DNA of 64,000 nucleotides from positions 62,001 to 126,000 of the forward strand of contig JAANDG010000124.1 in the NCBI GenBank assembly GCA_036852015.1, in the 5' to 3' direction. The notes beneath the pieces were generated by a model. The model had not been told where the DNA came from and ran no database searches. It was given only the letters and a program-made list of their open reading frames with translations. The DNA comes from Pelodera strongyloides. Taxonomy: Eukaryota; Nematoda; Chromadorea; Rhabditida; Rhabditidae. The position numbers and the translations under genes were made by a program. Positions 1 through 12,434 of the stretch are shown here, in pieces (position 1 is the stretch's first letter; each line of letters opens with the position of its first letter).

Positions 1-54
1 GGCGTAAACTCTTGGCTAGTAAATAGATCAAATTTACAATTTACTAACTTTCAG

Positions 55-2861
55 TGTGCTCGGCATCGATCTTCTACATCTCTACCCCGATCTCTGGTCC
101 TTCTCGGCTCTCCTTCACTCACTTTGCTATCGCCGTTACTGTGGATCAGTGCGCTAGAACTTGCCATGAGTTTAATTGTGCTGTAAGTTATTCTTTTTAT
201 TACTTCACATCCCGTCAACGAGTTCATCAGAGGTGCATTCGAAATTTACGTTAATCGTTGGACTTCACATTGAACTTCAAGGACTTACTGGCCCACGGTC
301 CTTAGACCTTACTGTCGGGTCTAAGGACTAACAACGTTAGGGACATGTGGACGTTTGTGTCGTCTCTAAACATGGGTACCCGTTACAGATCGCTCACTAC
401 AACCCTATCAATGGACACTGTGAATTCAACCCGTCAACAGCATTCGCTATTCGAAATGGACAATGCCCGGCTTGGCCATCACTTCATTATAGGTGAGCAT
501 TAAAAAAATATAAAATAAAACTAGAGAACTGTCTTTCATAGTCCCAAAGGGTCTATGAACCAGTCCTTTTTTTAAATCATATATTTATGGTCCACTACCC
601 TGCTTACCAGTTAGTTTACTGTTTACTGTTAGGTGCGTCAAGTTATACCAATGAGGCGACTTGTGGAATAAGGCCTGCATTAATGACTTCAACCGATATA
701 AAATGTGTAAGCGTTCCCATCAAAAACTATAATTTAGAAACAACGCTGTGGCCTCTGCACCAGTGCGTATCTTCTGCGTGACTTGCCAACGACCGAGAAG
801 ACGTGATCCGAGCAGAGCCAGAAATCGTTTCCAATTGAGGCAGTCAGTTTCTTTCTCAATTCCTACGTAAATCTCATAATTTCAATGGATCAGTGGTAGT
901 TCAAGTTTTTGCCCAAATTTTCAGCAATCTACCAACGCATGTCTTTGAGATTTTTAGTAGGTGGAGTGTATGACAATGTCGCTTTTTAAGATTTGATACA
1001 TATAGACAGGTACAGGTTTAGGACAATAAATAATAAGAACAATAATTAAATTCACATTTCCCATTCAGGCGCGTGTTCGACCCTCGCCAGCAGGGACAGC
1101 AACGTAATGGCCTCAGAAGGCCTAGGAAGAGCAGTAGCAGCAGAGCCACTGATGAGTAAGTCCATTTCATATCGTAAAAAAGTCCACAAACTTATAAAGC
1201 TTACGAATCCATCTAAACTTCGAGAGCGTTCCCTAATCTAATGCTAGTTTTACATCGATGAAACGTCTAATGTAATTTTATTCACAGAGTTCGTTTTCTG
1301 AGTACTCTGGTCCTCTGGCGCGAAGCGCGGAAATGTGTAACCGAGTAGCGGGAAAAGATTGCAAATTTGCTTTGAAAAATTCGCGACGCAGAGGTCTCTT
1401 TTCTGCGTCTCCGCCTTTCCCGTGTTAAAAAGCAGCTGCTTTCCGCGGACGCTGTTACGCATTTGCGCGCTGCGCGCTGCGCGCCTGAGAAAGTAGATAG
1501 ACGAAGAGTTCCACTCGATTGTCCATTACCGACATGCGGTGGTAATAGAAGACTTTGAGATGTAATCATAAGGTGTTCCGAGTTTGCAGAATTCTCAATC
1601 ATTTTGGAAAAAGCAAATCCAAATTCAACTTTAGTATCGTCTCCGTGCCCGTGATTCACGGTGTTCTTCTCCGACAGCCAACCGCTAGGGCCGCTGGTCT
1701 ATCTACCTCATCCTTCGTCTCACTGTCGCATAACGAACCGGCCAAGGCTCGATCGGTAAGAACCTTTCTTATCTGTCTTATAATACCTTTCAAGCCAAGC
1801 ACACCGGTACGGTATAAACAAAAAATGAGGAATAAAATATAAAACACAAACTTCACATATTATATATGTAATCGGCGAGTTTCACTTAAAAATCGAGTTT
1901 TTGTTTATGGGGTCTCGATGTATGGCAAAAATTCGAACATCTACAGACCGCCAAAAATTGGTCCCGGGGCTGGTAGCCACAGGACTATTTTTTTGCATAA
2001 ACTGTGCATTTTCGCCTCGTCTTAGTATTATCAATGGTGCATTTTCTAACTTTCAAAGGTGTATGCAAAATCGTACACGAGATGCACATTTGATACTTGG
2101 AAGCAAAATGCGCTGTTTTTGCCATACATCGAGACCCCATTATCGTTTGCATAACTACTATTCATCACGAAAGAAACAGTACGAAACCGTACGAATCACG
2201 AAATATCCCTAGTTTAATATATTCGAAATGTATTCAATTTCTGTGACCCATCCTAAATTTTCTTCCAGTCTCTGACGGCGCAAGTGCCCGAGATCGCTCT
2301 CGAGTCCGTTGGTGCTGCCCAACCAGTCGAGGTTTCACCCGTCGAAATGGAGGAGGGCGACGCTATTGGTCTCAAGAACAGGGTACGGTATGAATAATAA
2401 TCAATCGATAATTTCCAAACAATCAATCGATAATTTTTGACTACTCATTTACAAGGATTGATTTTTCGTCGACTACTGATTTTTGATATTGATTATCGAT
2501 TTACGAGGACTAAGAAACTTCTGCAACATATAGAAAGCTAGAAAAAAAAGTTAAATAAAAGCGGATATAGCACGAGGTTTGTGAAACAAATGCTGAATAA
2601 ATGCCCCGAAATCCACAAGTGCCCATTCATATATATATATATGTGCCGAAAATGTCCAGGAAAGGCACATCTATTTTGTAAATGCATGAAAATGCCCATC
2701 ATATGTTGTCAGAAAGAACGACGTGTCCTTTCATGGATTTTTTCATCGCTTTAAAATTCTGAAGTAAATATTTACTGTTTCAGGCATCAGGTGTCGTAAC
2801 GCATAAGAGTAGCGAGCCATTGTCGCTGGATACGGAAGAGGTATTCGACGATGAGCAATAA
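55..2861 (+). CDS. PAN/Apple-domain protein, 3' part of gene
   Basis: Exons by frame and splice phase: 55-182, 389-492, 1069-1155, 1678-1755, 2269-2382, 2784-2861 (TAA). The 5' end lies outside the window, since the first exon opens at an acceptor (ACTTTCAG) in mid-codon. Exons 1-2 encode a PAN/Apple-like module with the spacing C-ART-C-HEFN-C and then HYNPINGHCEF; PAN domains are disulphide-bonded extracellular folds that bind protein or sugar. The following exons are low complexity: Gln/Arg/Ser-rich, then acidic, ending LDTEEVFDDEQ. Exons 4, 5 and 6 join in phase 0. Exon 3 ends with two spare bases and does not join exon 4 in frame, so a short exon of 3n+1 bases is missing between 1156 and 1677 or exon 3 is mis-modelled. 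That intron also holds a GC-rich repetitive block (about 1290-1500). The product is probably secreted or surface-bound. I cannot name the orthologue. Confidence 0.72.
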
Positions 2862-5475
2862 TTTATTGATTTTTTCGTCGACTATTGATTTTTACATATC
2901 GATTTATTGATTTTTCAAAAGTTACCCTTGTAAGGGCACGAAGACGAAGTCAGGTCAGAGTCAGACGACCAGATTTCAAAAGTACGGTACCTCCGTCTGA
3001 GAAGCGTAATTCCAGATGTTAGTCTTTTTCCTAGCGAATTCAGTAGCTAAACTCGATCGTTCAAGAGGTATGGCACACGGTTTGTGAAACTTATGCTGAA
3101 TAATTACATTTCCATGAAGTATGCAAATGTTCCATTCTGACGGATTGTCTAGAACGACGGACATATAAATATCAACGCAGTAGTCCAGCATAAGTTTCGA
3201 ATCCACGTGTCATGCCGCTTTAAAATTGTAAACAATTAGAAGAAAACCTTTTCTCAGAGAAAGTACACGTCTATTTTCATCAAGTGCCAATCTATTTTTT
3301 ATACTTTTGAATCTTTTTTGTATTTGATTTAAAAAAAACAATTGCTCATGTTTTCAAATTATTGTGTGTAGAGTACTGTAGTAGGATTGTTTATAAAAAT
3401 TATGCTGGTACAACGCAAACTTTTGTGCTAAAATGGGAATTCCTATTTTTACATCTGCGTAGTTTCCTATTTTCTCATTTTAACACTGGACGTTCCCCAA
3501 TTTCCCTCTTCGTATCTTCGTAACTGCGTTCCCAGTTTACTGTTTTGAAAAACTGCGACCATTTTAGTGTCAGTATAGAAAACAGGCAAAGCATTAAAAT
3601 GGAAATACATCCCATGCATAGATAGTAACTAAGAAAATAAGTCACTACAATGTTTCCAGTCTTTTTGATATATCGATCTGCTCAAACTCTCACTTTCCTT
3701 TTATTTTATGTTAAGAAATTGTTATTTATTGATTTTTTTTTGTTCGAAAATCGATTAGCATATCGTCAGCTAATTGGAATATCATTTATCTAATTTGTAT
3801 TTTGCAACGGTGGTGCTCCCGTAATCTGCATTTTTGGTCTTGTGCAAGAGAGCGTAATAAAACTGAATAAATATTACAAATCATTTTGATTTTCTGTGTT
3901 TATATTATTGTGAACATACATAATAAGTATTTTTTTATTTAAACACAAAATGGAAGGTAAGGCAAATATTTCGCAAAATTAGCGTTCAAGCAAAATAACT
4001 GCTTCCGTCGTTGTTTGTGCAACCAAAAGTATTCAAATTCCCGCCACAAAAAGTAACGTCAAGGGTCTAGTCTACCTACAGCAGGAAACGGCCCCGGATA
4101 TTCAAGCCAACGGAAACCCACCCGCAGCAGGTCACCAACTGGACAAAAAACCGTCTGTGACTGGTCACCGACCGCTTGAAAATCTCTCACAGACCATCAG
4201 GTGACCAAATCAAATGGTCCTTGTTTCCTATGAAGCGCAACTTGTAATTGACAATTGACATGTACATCTAGAATTCAACAAAAACGTGTTCAACAAAAAA
4301 ATTCAACAAAAAAAAATTCAACAAAAAGGCATAATCCAGTACGACCTCCCAAAAGACATATTGGACAGATGTAAACCAAATCTTTGTGGCAACGTTTCAC
4401 CTTTCGGCATCATCAGGACAAGGAATAAATACCTGCAAAAAGTGTTTTCATGTGTGTTCTATGTTATTCAAACTCCAAACTACAAAGTTGCAAGTCCGAA
4501 TGGCACCAGATTCAAATAACACAAACTAAAATCACAAAATGGATACGACATAATGAAATGTACACCAGTTGAAAGGGATGCTTATTAAAATGAAAAAAGT
4601 AAAGAGGGCATAAAGCTATGCGAGGGTCTCAAATTACACAGTGTATGAAAAAATTTTTTTTTGTGCTTTTCACTATTTTATTTGAAATGTGAACCATGCG
4701 TTAATGTTTATAGAATTTCCAATTAATTTTCTATAAAACTGATACTGATGAATTATTTATTAAGCTGATCATGTGCTAAGTAAGGCTGACAATAAGTTAC
4801 CGGAACATTCATACGACCAAAACTATTTGCTATTTTCTAGCTAGGGTATGTGTATTTTTTCTCATATATTCACATTTTACTACTTTTTTTCTCAAATTAG
4901 TTTTAAACAAATTCTTTCAAAATATGATTCACATTAAATATAAAGAAGTACAACTGTACAACCAAACCCATTGTGTTTTGGAGCGCAAACATTGCATGCG
5001 AAGGGTTTCCCACTATTTTATGGGGCATACCCAATTCTGAGGCGAATTTATTATTTTACTTTCTCATTTTTTTTCCTTTAGAAGTGAAAGCAAAGAGCTG
5101 AAAGGCTGTCTTTAATCTGAATCGGTCCTGAGCGTTCGTTACCAAATATTTCGTCTATACCCTCTACATTAACTATCAAAACAGTCTAATATTTATGGCC
5201 CTAACAATTTAAGAAGCTAAACGTAAGTTTCGTCCTATCGTTAGATGTTTCCCTTCGAGAATTAGATACAGAATGAAAGCATTTAAACATGTTTATTTAT
5301 CCTCGACGATTATGAAAAATTTGATCAAGTAAAATAATTTCTTTGACATACTTTCTTCCTTTTTCAGTTTTTTTTTTCAAACACTTAGCCTCCCTCACAA
5401 TTCATGAATGATTCATGAGATAACTAATATATTTTGGGCATAAAATATACGTTTCTTATGTGGTGCTTGTTTTTG
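2862..5475. other. Intergenic, AT-rich, no gene seen
   Basis: No exon with convincing frame and splice sites was found. It holds a MITE (3056-3223), an AT-rich stretch, a GGTCACC-rich repeat remnant near 4120-4215 and, at 4342-4440, a ~100-bp block closely similar to 20068-20160 in the globin gene. Confidence 0.6.
3056..3223. mobile_element. MITE, family 2 (GGTATGGCACGTGG ends)
   Basis: Left end GGTATGGCACACGGTTTGTG and right end CACGTGTCATGCCGCTTTAAA are inverted repeats about 165 bp apart. The better preserved copy at 49669-49814 shows the same ends. There is no coding capacity, so it is a non-autonomous DNA element; the autonomous parent is not visible here. Confidence 0.7.
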
Positions 5476-5654
5476 AAGCGAAATACCGGCCGGTTTTTGA
5501 AACACATCGTGGATATCTAAATCCTTACGTATTTATGCTAATCTGCTCGAATTTAGCTCGATTTTTTATTCTAATTTATGTTCATTTGCATAAGCTGCAT
5601 AAGTATGCTGGTCTACTCGATGTGTTTCAAAAACCGGCCGGTATTTCGCTTTAA
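5476..5654. mobile_element. MITE, family 1 (AAAGCGAAATACCGGCCGG ends)
   Basis: The near-perfect terminal inverted repeat AAGCGAAATACCGGCCGG...CCGGCCGGTATTTCGCTTTA encloses about 180 bp with an AT-rich centre. This is the most abundant repeat of the window, with about ten full or partial copies. A TA flank would fit a Tc1/mariner-type origin, which is inference. Confidence 0.85.
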
Positions 5655-6217
5655 AGTGCTCTACTTAGTAATCGCCACAGTGTGGTACTAGGTACTTAGT
5701 ACTTAGTACTAGTACTTAGTACTTAGTACCTTACATATTAATTTTGATGAGCTGAAAAAATAAAATCCAAAAATTAGCTGCTAATCTATAGATCGCGAAA
5801 AGTTATGGGCCCTCAAACTTTTCCCTGAAAGCTCAAAACATGGATTTCAAAGCAGTTTTTGATTTTTTTTTGTGATTCAACTCCACTTTACATGCCAATG
5901 TCACCTAGGCCTAGGTTATTATATCTGTCAGAGGACCCAAGGGAGCCCGGTACACTCTTTGTGTTAGTACTTATTATCATTATTATTATTAACGATTCCC
6001 TATGTTTTCACCCTTTTGGAGGTGATCTCTTATAAAGAGAAATGCCAATTCCGTGTTGTGGTGTATGAATAGTGGTCGTGTTAATCTTCAAAACAACTTA
6101 TATTTTGACCAAATATTTTTGCGATTTTGCCCATTATCCATTATACGGATCGTTGCCCTTGGCGGAACTGGGGGCTTATTTTTTCCTTTTTTTTTTATGA
6201 AATTTCGTTTTTATTTT

Positions 6218-8200
6218 TGTAATGGATGTGCTCAGCTATTTCTATCAATATCAACTTTTATCACAATCAGCTGTTTACTCCTTACATCCTCTCTGGGTCT
6301 CTATAGCATGACAGTTGTCGCGGCGCTCTCTCTCTATCCATGACGCGCCGCGTCCCAACTAACAAGACAGTGTGCCCTATGTCCTGATACTAACTGGTTC
6401 TACCAAGGGACATAAAGTATGTACTTGTATATTTGTTATTATTTCTATCTTATGCAATGCACTACAATACACAGTACACGACAGATAAAGTAAGGCCACG
6501 GGCAAAGGTCTTATTTTATGTAATGGATGTGCTCAGCTATTTCTATCAATATCAACTTTTATCACAATCAGCTGTTTACTCCTTACATCCTCTCTGGGTC
6601 TCTATAGCATGACAGTTGTCGCGGCGCTCTCTCTCTAACCATGACGCGCCGCGTCCCAACTAACAAGACAGTGTGCCCTATGTCCTGATACTAACTGGTT
6701 CTACCAAGGGACATAAAGTATGTACTTGTATATTTGTTATTATTTCTATCTTATGCAATGCACTACAATACACAGTACACGACAGATAAAGTAAGACTAA
6801 GGGCAAGGTCATCTTTTATATGGCGACCGCGGTAGCCTTATTTTATATGGCGACCGCTTCGGGCTGGATCTATTCTATTCCGATCCAGAGAACCTACATC
6901 TATTTGCCCGAAAATCCCTGATTTGCAACACTCATCACAATCTCCCCATACTGTTTCAATTAATTTTATTTTCTTCTGTGCAGCATATTGCCCCAGTGCT
7001 GTTTAATTCAACAATACATTCCTGCGCCACGCTGTATTCTCAAGAGGCCGGTGAAGACGGGTAAACGAGAACAAGGAGCTGCACAACTTCCCGGTATTAT
7101 TGATTATCCAGTTAATAGTGTAAGCTGGCGCCCTAAATTAGCATTTTCGTTAGTCACTGTTTAGTCATCATCATTTTTCTAAAAAGTCTAAGGCAGATGC
7201 AGCTGAGGGACACCCCGATTGTGCTAGGTCATATTGATAATATATTTGTAATAATAATAAGGGCCCCGTTTAAGAAGCGTAACTTTTAACGGCAGCGTAT
7301 GAGGTGGGAGGATAGGGAAGGCTGACCGTTTGACCGTTTTAACGCCTTCCGGGAGAAATAATAATAATAATAAGATAATTCCAAATAAGATATTTCAATA
7401 GGGTCCTTTGAATATCTTTGTCCCTTATTTCTTTTGAAGTAGTTTTTCGATGACTATTCTAGGAGAGATGCTAAACTCGAACCTAAATTTTTGAGATTGT
7501 GAAGATAACTGAAGTTTGTTGTGAATTTTATAATTGTGCATGTTGTGGAGGCACACTCCGAGCACATTTTTGAAGCTAACATCATTTGAATTTGTAAGAT
7601 CATGGTTGAAGTTTACATTTTGTGTTTGTTTTGGCACACTGAATTTTTGTCTCCATCGCTTTTGTTATTATTCGATCATTGGAATTTTGCTGGATATTGC
7701 TAATTTATGCCGATTTTTGACTACGCCGATTTTGGCCTAATGGTGATTGTAATTAATTTTTCATTCCATCCGTTTTCACTTTCACCATTATTATTGTTAT
7801 TTTGTGACAACATTTTGGATGCCGGCTTAGGCAAAGGACAAGGACTAGGAACTGCCGGTTTAGGATAGCATGGGGACCATGCTATTTAGGGAGCGGGGAT
7901 GTAATGGATGTGCTCAGCTATTTCTATCAATATCAACTTTTATCACAATCAGCTGTTTACTCCTTACATCCTCTCTGGGTCTCTATAGCATGACAGTTGT
8001 CGCGGCGCTCTCTCTCTATCCATGACGCGCCGCGTCCCAACTAACAAGACAGTGTGCCCTATGTCCTGATACTAACTGGTTCTACCAAGGGACATAAAGT
8101 ATGTACTTGTATATTTGTTATTATTTCTATCTTATGCAATGCACTACAATACACAGTACACGACAGATAAAGTAAGACTAAGGGCAAGGTCATCTTTTAT
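6218..8200 (+). mobile_element. Miniature LTR retrotransposon with doubled 5' LTR
   Basis: Three direct copies of a ~300-bp sequence beginning TGTAATGGATGTG lie at 6218-6518, 6519-6820 and 7900-8200. Directly after the second copy is TGGCGACCGCGG, a plausible tRNA primer-binding site. Directly before the third copy is the polypurine tract AGGGAGCGGGGA. The internal part (6821-7899, about 1.1 kb) has no gag or pol reading frame, so this is a non-autonomous TRIM-like element needing an outside reverse transcriptase. The whole LTR-LTR-internal-LTR unit is flanked by ATTTT on both sides (6213-6217 and 8201-8205), a candidate 5-bp target-site duplication. A diverged, inverted LTR fragment occurs at 44100-44325. 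Confidence 0.82.
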
Positions 8201-8339
8201 ATTTTCATTCAGATAATATAAGGAAGTCGATGTTGAAATAAGCAATTAATATCATATAAAGAACCGTATCATATAAGTACCACATAAATCGTTTGCTCTT
8301 TCATTCAACTGTTGTTCAACACACTGCAGTCTTCAACGA

Positions 8340-8485
8340 AGTATCACGGCCGCTTTTGAACATATAACGGAAAACTACCTTCCTATGTGTTTATGGAAAG
8401 TGAGCTCGATTTGTATTATAATAATACTCGTAGTTATCCATCCAAAATCTGTCTCAAAAACCGGATGTTATATCACTTTAATTAC
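8340..8485. mobile_element. Degenerate MITE related to family 1
   Basis: Ends resembling GGCCGCTTTTGAAC and AAAAACCGGATGTTATA are arranged as an imperfect inverted repeat about 130 bp apart. It is too degraded for exact borders. Confidence 0.4.
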
Positions 8486-8762
8486 TTGTTGCGTAGAGCC
8501 GTAGTAGACGTCCTGTGCAGACGGCGAGTTCTTCATGTTAAACTGATTCCCTCGCCATGTCTTACTTTCAAGCCTATGGTGTTGGTGTCAAATCCTCACA
8601 TAAACATCGTTTCGTATGCAATGAATTGCGTTCTTCTGTCACATCCTATTTGTCTTCTGCCTATTTTACAATGTATGAAGGTCGTTTAGAAGATCACGTT
8701 TTCTATACAAAACTCATTTCACTTTTTACTTCTAAAGTGGCCACAATAAACATGTATTCCCT

Positions 8763-8798
8763 CTTCTATTTCTCTCTCTCAGTCTCGCTCTCTTTCTT

Positions 8799-8844
<46 letters not shown>

Positions 8845-8893
8845 CTTCTCTCTCCCAGTCTCTATCTCTCTCCCTCTCTCTCTCTCCGAGGCC
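8763..8893. repeat. CT microsatellite
   Basis: Almost uninterrupted (CT)n with a few TATAT interruptions. The open frame around 8557-8763 starting MSYFQAYGVG has no supporting splice partners and I do not call it a gene. Confidence 0.9.
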
Positions 8894-9192
8894 CCACAGA
8901 AAAGCATGACCGAACAAGGAATTACATACATCTATAAATATTAATGCAGGAACTAATCACCGAGACTCTCTCAATAATAAGCGTGCGACGAAAAAAAATC
9001 TCATCTTCTTTATTGAGGATTAAGCCATCTTTGCCTTTTCTACTTGATTAAATTTATGTGAGAGCGGAATTTTCGCACACTTTTCAGCCTTGCATAAGTC
9101 TTACTTGCATTAGGAAATAAGCATAGGATATAAGACATGAGGTCGTGGCTTTCCAGCACTTCCTTGTAGAGAAACACGTCAGTACACACAAC

Positions 9193-9335
9193 AAACAATA
9201 TTAGTGTAACATCCGGTTTTTGAAACGTATATTGGATAACTGCATTCATATACAACTGCAACTGTCATATAATCCATGGAAAGACAGTCATTCAACGTAC
9301 GCTTCAAAAACCGGCTGTTATACCGCTTCAAACAA
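9193..9335. mobile_element. MITE variant (TAACATCCGGTTTTTGAAACG ends)
   Basis: TAACATCCGGTTTTTGAAAC at the left and CTTCAAAAACCGGCTGTTAT at the right are inverted repeats about 140 bp apart. A single end of the same type is at about 40065. It is related to family 1 by its CCGGTTTTTGAAACG core. Confidence 0.65.
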
Positions 9336-9463
9336 CATTCCACAGCAACCAAATCTCATGAAATATTTTTTCGATCTGTTTCAGCTACAGTAGTTTTAAT
9401 ATTTTTCTGATTCACAAGCAAAAAAACGCACATGCAAACTCAAACGTCAAGACTTTGTTTCAG

Positions 9464-9635
9464 TGTGTTGAACCCACTTTCTTCGGCAATTAGCACAGGA
9501 CAATTGCCCAACTTGGAGTTGGAAAGTAATTTGCTTCAGACACGCCTATTACAAAGTTATGGGCTGGTGGGACACGAGCAGGCCGCAGATGTCTTCTTAT
9601 TGAAGAAATTCACTAGTCAACAGTCAAAACGTTGA
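9464..9635 (+). CDS. Possible terminal exon, product unknown
   Basis: It follows a good acceptor (CTTTGTTTCAG) and stays open for 57 codons to TGA. The composition looks protein-like, ending GLVGHEQAADVFLLKKFTSQ. It starts with one base of a split codon, so an upstream exon ending with two spare bases is needed and none was found. No family is recognised. It may be the last exon of a small gene or a pseudogene fragment. Confidence 0.3.
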
Positions 9636-9670
9636 AACTGCCACCTTTCTTTTGATATTCATTATCATTA

Positions 9671-9842
9671 TTAAAGCCGTATTGTACCTACTTTGGGAAA
9701 TTTGCATATATGATACGAATTTCCTATGTATCCTAGTTAATTCGGTGCCGGAAGCTTCGAACGGGCACCAAAAATTTGAATAGGATACATAGGATCTTCG
9801 TATCATATACAAATTTCCCAAAGTAGGTACAATACGGCTTTA
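9671..9842. mobile_element. Palindromic MITE (TTAAAGCCGTATTGTACC ends)
   Basis: The long inverted repeat TTAAAGCCGTATTGTACCTA...TAGGTACAATACGGCTTTA has arms of about 80 bp and a short centre. There is no coding content. The ~170-bp palindrome at 25465-25635 has the same architecture and shares internal words such as CCTATGTATCCTA. Confidence 0.85.
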
Positions 9843-10209
9843 GCCTTGTATTACGAAAGCCACATTCGAAAAAGTTTCCACAGGCATATGCGATACACAT
9901 GAAGTCTTTGTTATGGTCCCGCCCGGTTATTGATCTACTCCTTACAGTTACGGAACTTTCCTGAGGCCACATTCACCTCTCAATTCCCCCATGGGGAATC
10001 CCCCGTCTTTTTCTCTGCGTGTCTCACATTAGAATGCTATTTTCTTTTCCCAGGGACTATTTCCCCGAGGGAATCGGAGTGGTGAATATGGCCTCTGATT
10101 TGTATTTCAGTTCAAACATTAGAACTTACCTCTCTTACAGTGAATATTCTTTCGCGAAAGAATCACTACTGATTGAACTTTTGATAATTCTTGTAATAGT
10201 TGATTTCAG

Positions 10210-12396
10210 ATGAGCGGCCTCGTCGAACGTTTTTATTCTGGAAGTAATGGTCGAAAGAGTCCAGGACGGCCAAAAACTTTGATGGTGACGAGTCCACATC
10301 AAACGGTGAGACTTAAAGGCTAAAGCTAGGACCGTCCTTCAGGGCCCCGAAGTCCGCTCCAGAGGTATAGGCCACCTTTGATTACGGAATGGGTGGCCAG
10401 CCCTGATCCAAGAAACCTTCCCAAGTTTTCGACTGGAACCGTTTTTATTACCCGGTCGGTGCAACCAGCCGCGGAAATTGAACTCCGGTCGTGTGTGTGG
10501 TGAGTAGCAGCGCTAGCCACTACACCACCGGTTGGTCCATTTCAACTTCCATGAGTGGTTCCGTTATCTTCAGTGGTCTTGAAAAACGAATTATTCTCAT
10601 TTTTCTGTATCTTATACAATCAACACATTGCGCCCATCACATGTGCTTCTCCGTCCAAGTCAGAACATTATTTTATGTCTAGAAACTCACTATGATCTTT
10701 ATTTCCAAGCTTCAATTCTCCGTGCTCGGACCGACCAAAAACCAGTAGAATTCTGGGTTCTTAGTCTGTCCGAGCTCGGAAATTTGTTGGAAAAACCTCG
10801 GAAAGGTCTAGTTCCTCTGAACAAGCTCGGAAAACATTAACGGAGCAAGGTGGCATGGACCAGTGTATTCAAAATACAACCTTCTGAGCAACCGACATAC
10901 ATAAGTGTTCAGATGCTGCGACCTGGTTGTCACAGTCACAGCACAAGTCCTTGCAACCGACATACATAAGTGTTCAGATGCTGCGACCTGGTTGTCACAG
11001 TCACAGCACAAGTCCTTGCAACCGACATAAATAAGTGTTCAGATGCTGCGACCTGGTTGTCACAGTCACAGCACAAGTCCTTGCACCGACATACATAAGT
11101 GTTCAGATGCTGCGACCTGGTTGTCACAGTCACAGCACAAGTCCTTGCAACCGACATAAATAAGTGTTCAGATGCTGCGACCTGGTTGTCACAGTCACAG
11201 CACAAGTCCTTGCAACCGACATACATAAGTGTTCAGATGCTGCGACCTGGTTGTCACAGTCACAGCACAAGTCCTTGCAACCGACATACATAAGTGTTCA
11301 GATGCTGCGACCTGGTTGTCACAGTCACAGCACAAGTCCTTGCAACCGACATACATAAGTGTTCAGATGCTGCGACCTGGTTGTCACAGTCACAGCACAA
11401 GTCCTTGCAACCGACATAAATAAGTGTTCAGATGCTGCGACCTGGTTGTCACAGCCACAGCACAAGTCCTTCTCCATCGATGTCCACAGCGCCCAGAAGG
11501 ACACCGTCACCATCAGTTGTTGTGGTAAGCACATTCCTTGGACTCGCTATTTCTTAGGTTTTTTACAGCTTGAACGTTCTATGATCCTTTTGTGTGTTCT
11601 TTGTCCTCCTGTTTAAGTTGAAACATGTTTCGTAAAGCAGACGAAACTCCACTGTATTATAGACACAATGACTTTACTGCTTTCCATATACATGTATTTT
11701 CTAATAAAGTTTTATAAATCTCTCTTGACAATAGAGAATAAATAAATGTTTTGATGCAGAAAATAAGTACAACAAATACAACCGAACGTATCTTAGATCT
11801 TAATCCTGAGTAATCCATTTAATCTAGATCAGTTACAATTCGGCAAATTTCATTTAAAAAATATTTTTTTTTTCAAAATACCCCTTCCTTACAATGATTC
11901 CTCGGGCACAGTGGACAATGGGTATATTCCTTATGACACCATTTTTTCATATACTTATTTTTAGCTTTTACACTGCTTCAGGATATGAATCCTACAAAAC
12001 CCCGTTATGCCTAAGACTAAGCCTAAGCCTAAGCCTAAGCCTATTACATGAACATGGAAACCCAAAATTTTAGAACATTAGTTTAATTCCAACTAAAAGT
12101 AAATGCAAACTACCGTACGACAGGTTTTTCTCCAGACTTTTGCATGGAATTTACCATTGTGCAAGGGTCATTACCCGTCAACTGCCCACGATATTTATGC
12201 GTAGAAGTTTGGATAATATTGAGTATTTTGGTATAAAATATCTATCAGTATCATACATAAGTGGTATCTTGACCCAGGTGAAGTAGGCTTGGCTATATTT
12301 TTCTTGGATGAATAATGTGTCTGCACTTGGTACATGTTTTCCTCTCGCAAAAAATATCATTACCGACCGTAATTACCCTATATCCAGTCATATGTT

Positions 12397-12434
<38 letters not shown>

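Noticed and set aside
6181..8205. Coding retrotransposon or viral-type genes
   Set aside because: No gag, protease, reverse transcriptase or envelope frame exists in the 1.1-kb interior; only LTR, primer-site and polypurine signals are present.
8387..8937. Frame beginning MSYFQAYGVGVKSSHKHRFV as a gene
   Set aside because: It is open only until it runs into a CT microsatellite; no donor leading to another exon fits, and a degenerate MITE lies directly upstream.
10936..11616. Several overlapping frames with the repeated peptide CSDAATWLSQSQHKS
   Set aside because: A 65-bp unit rotates through all three frames, giving frames in every register; this is a minisatellite artefact.
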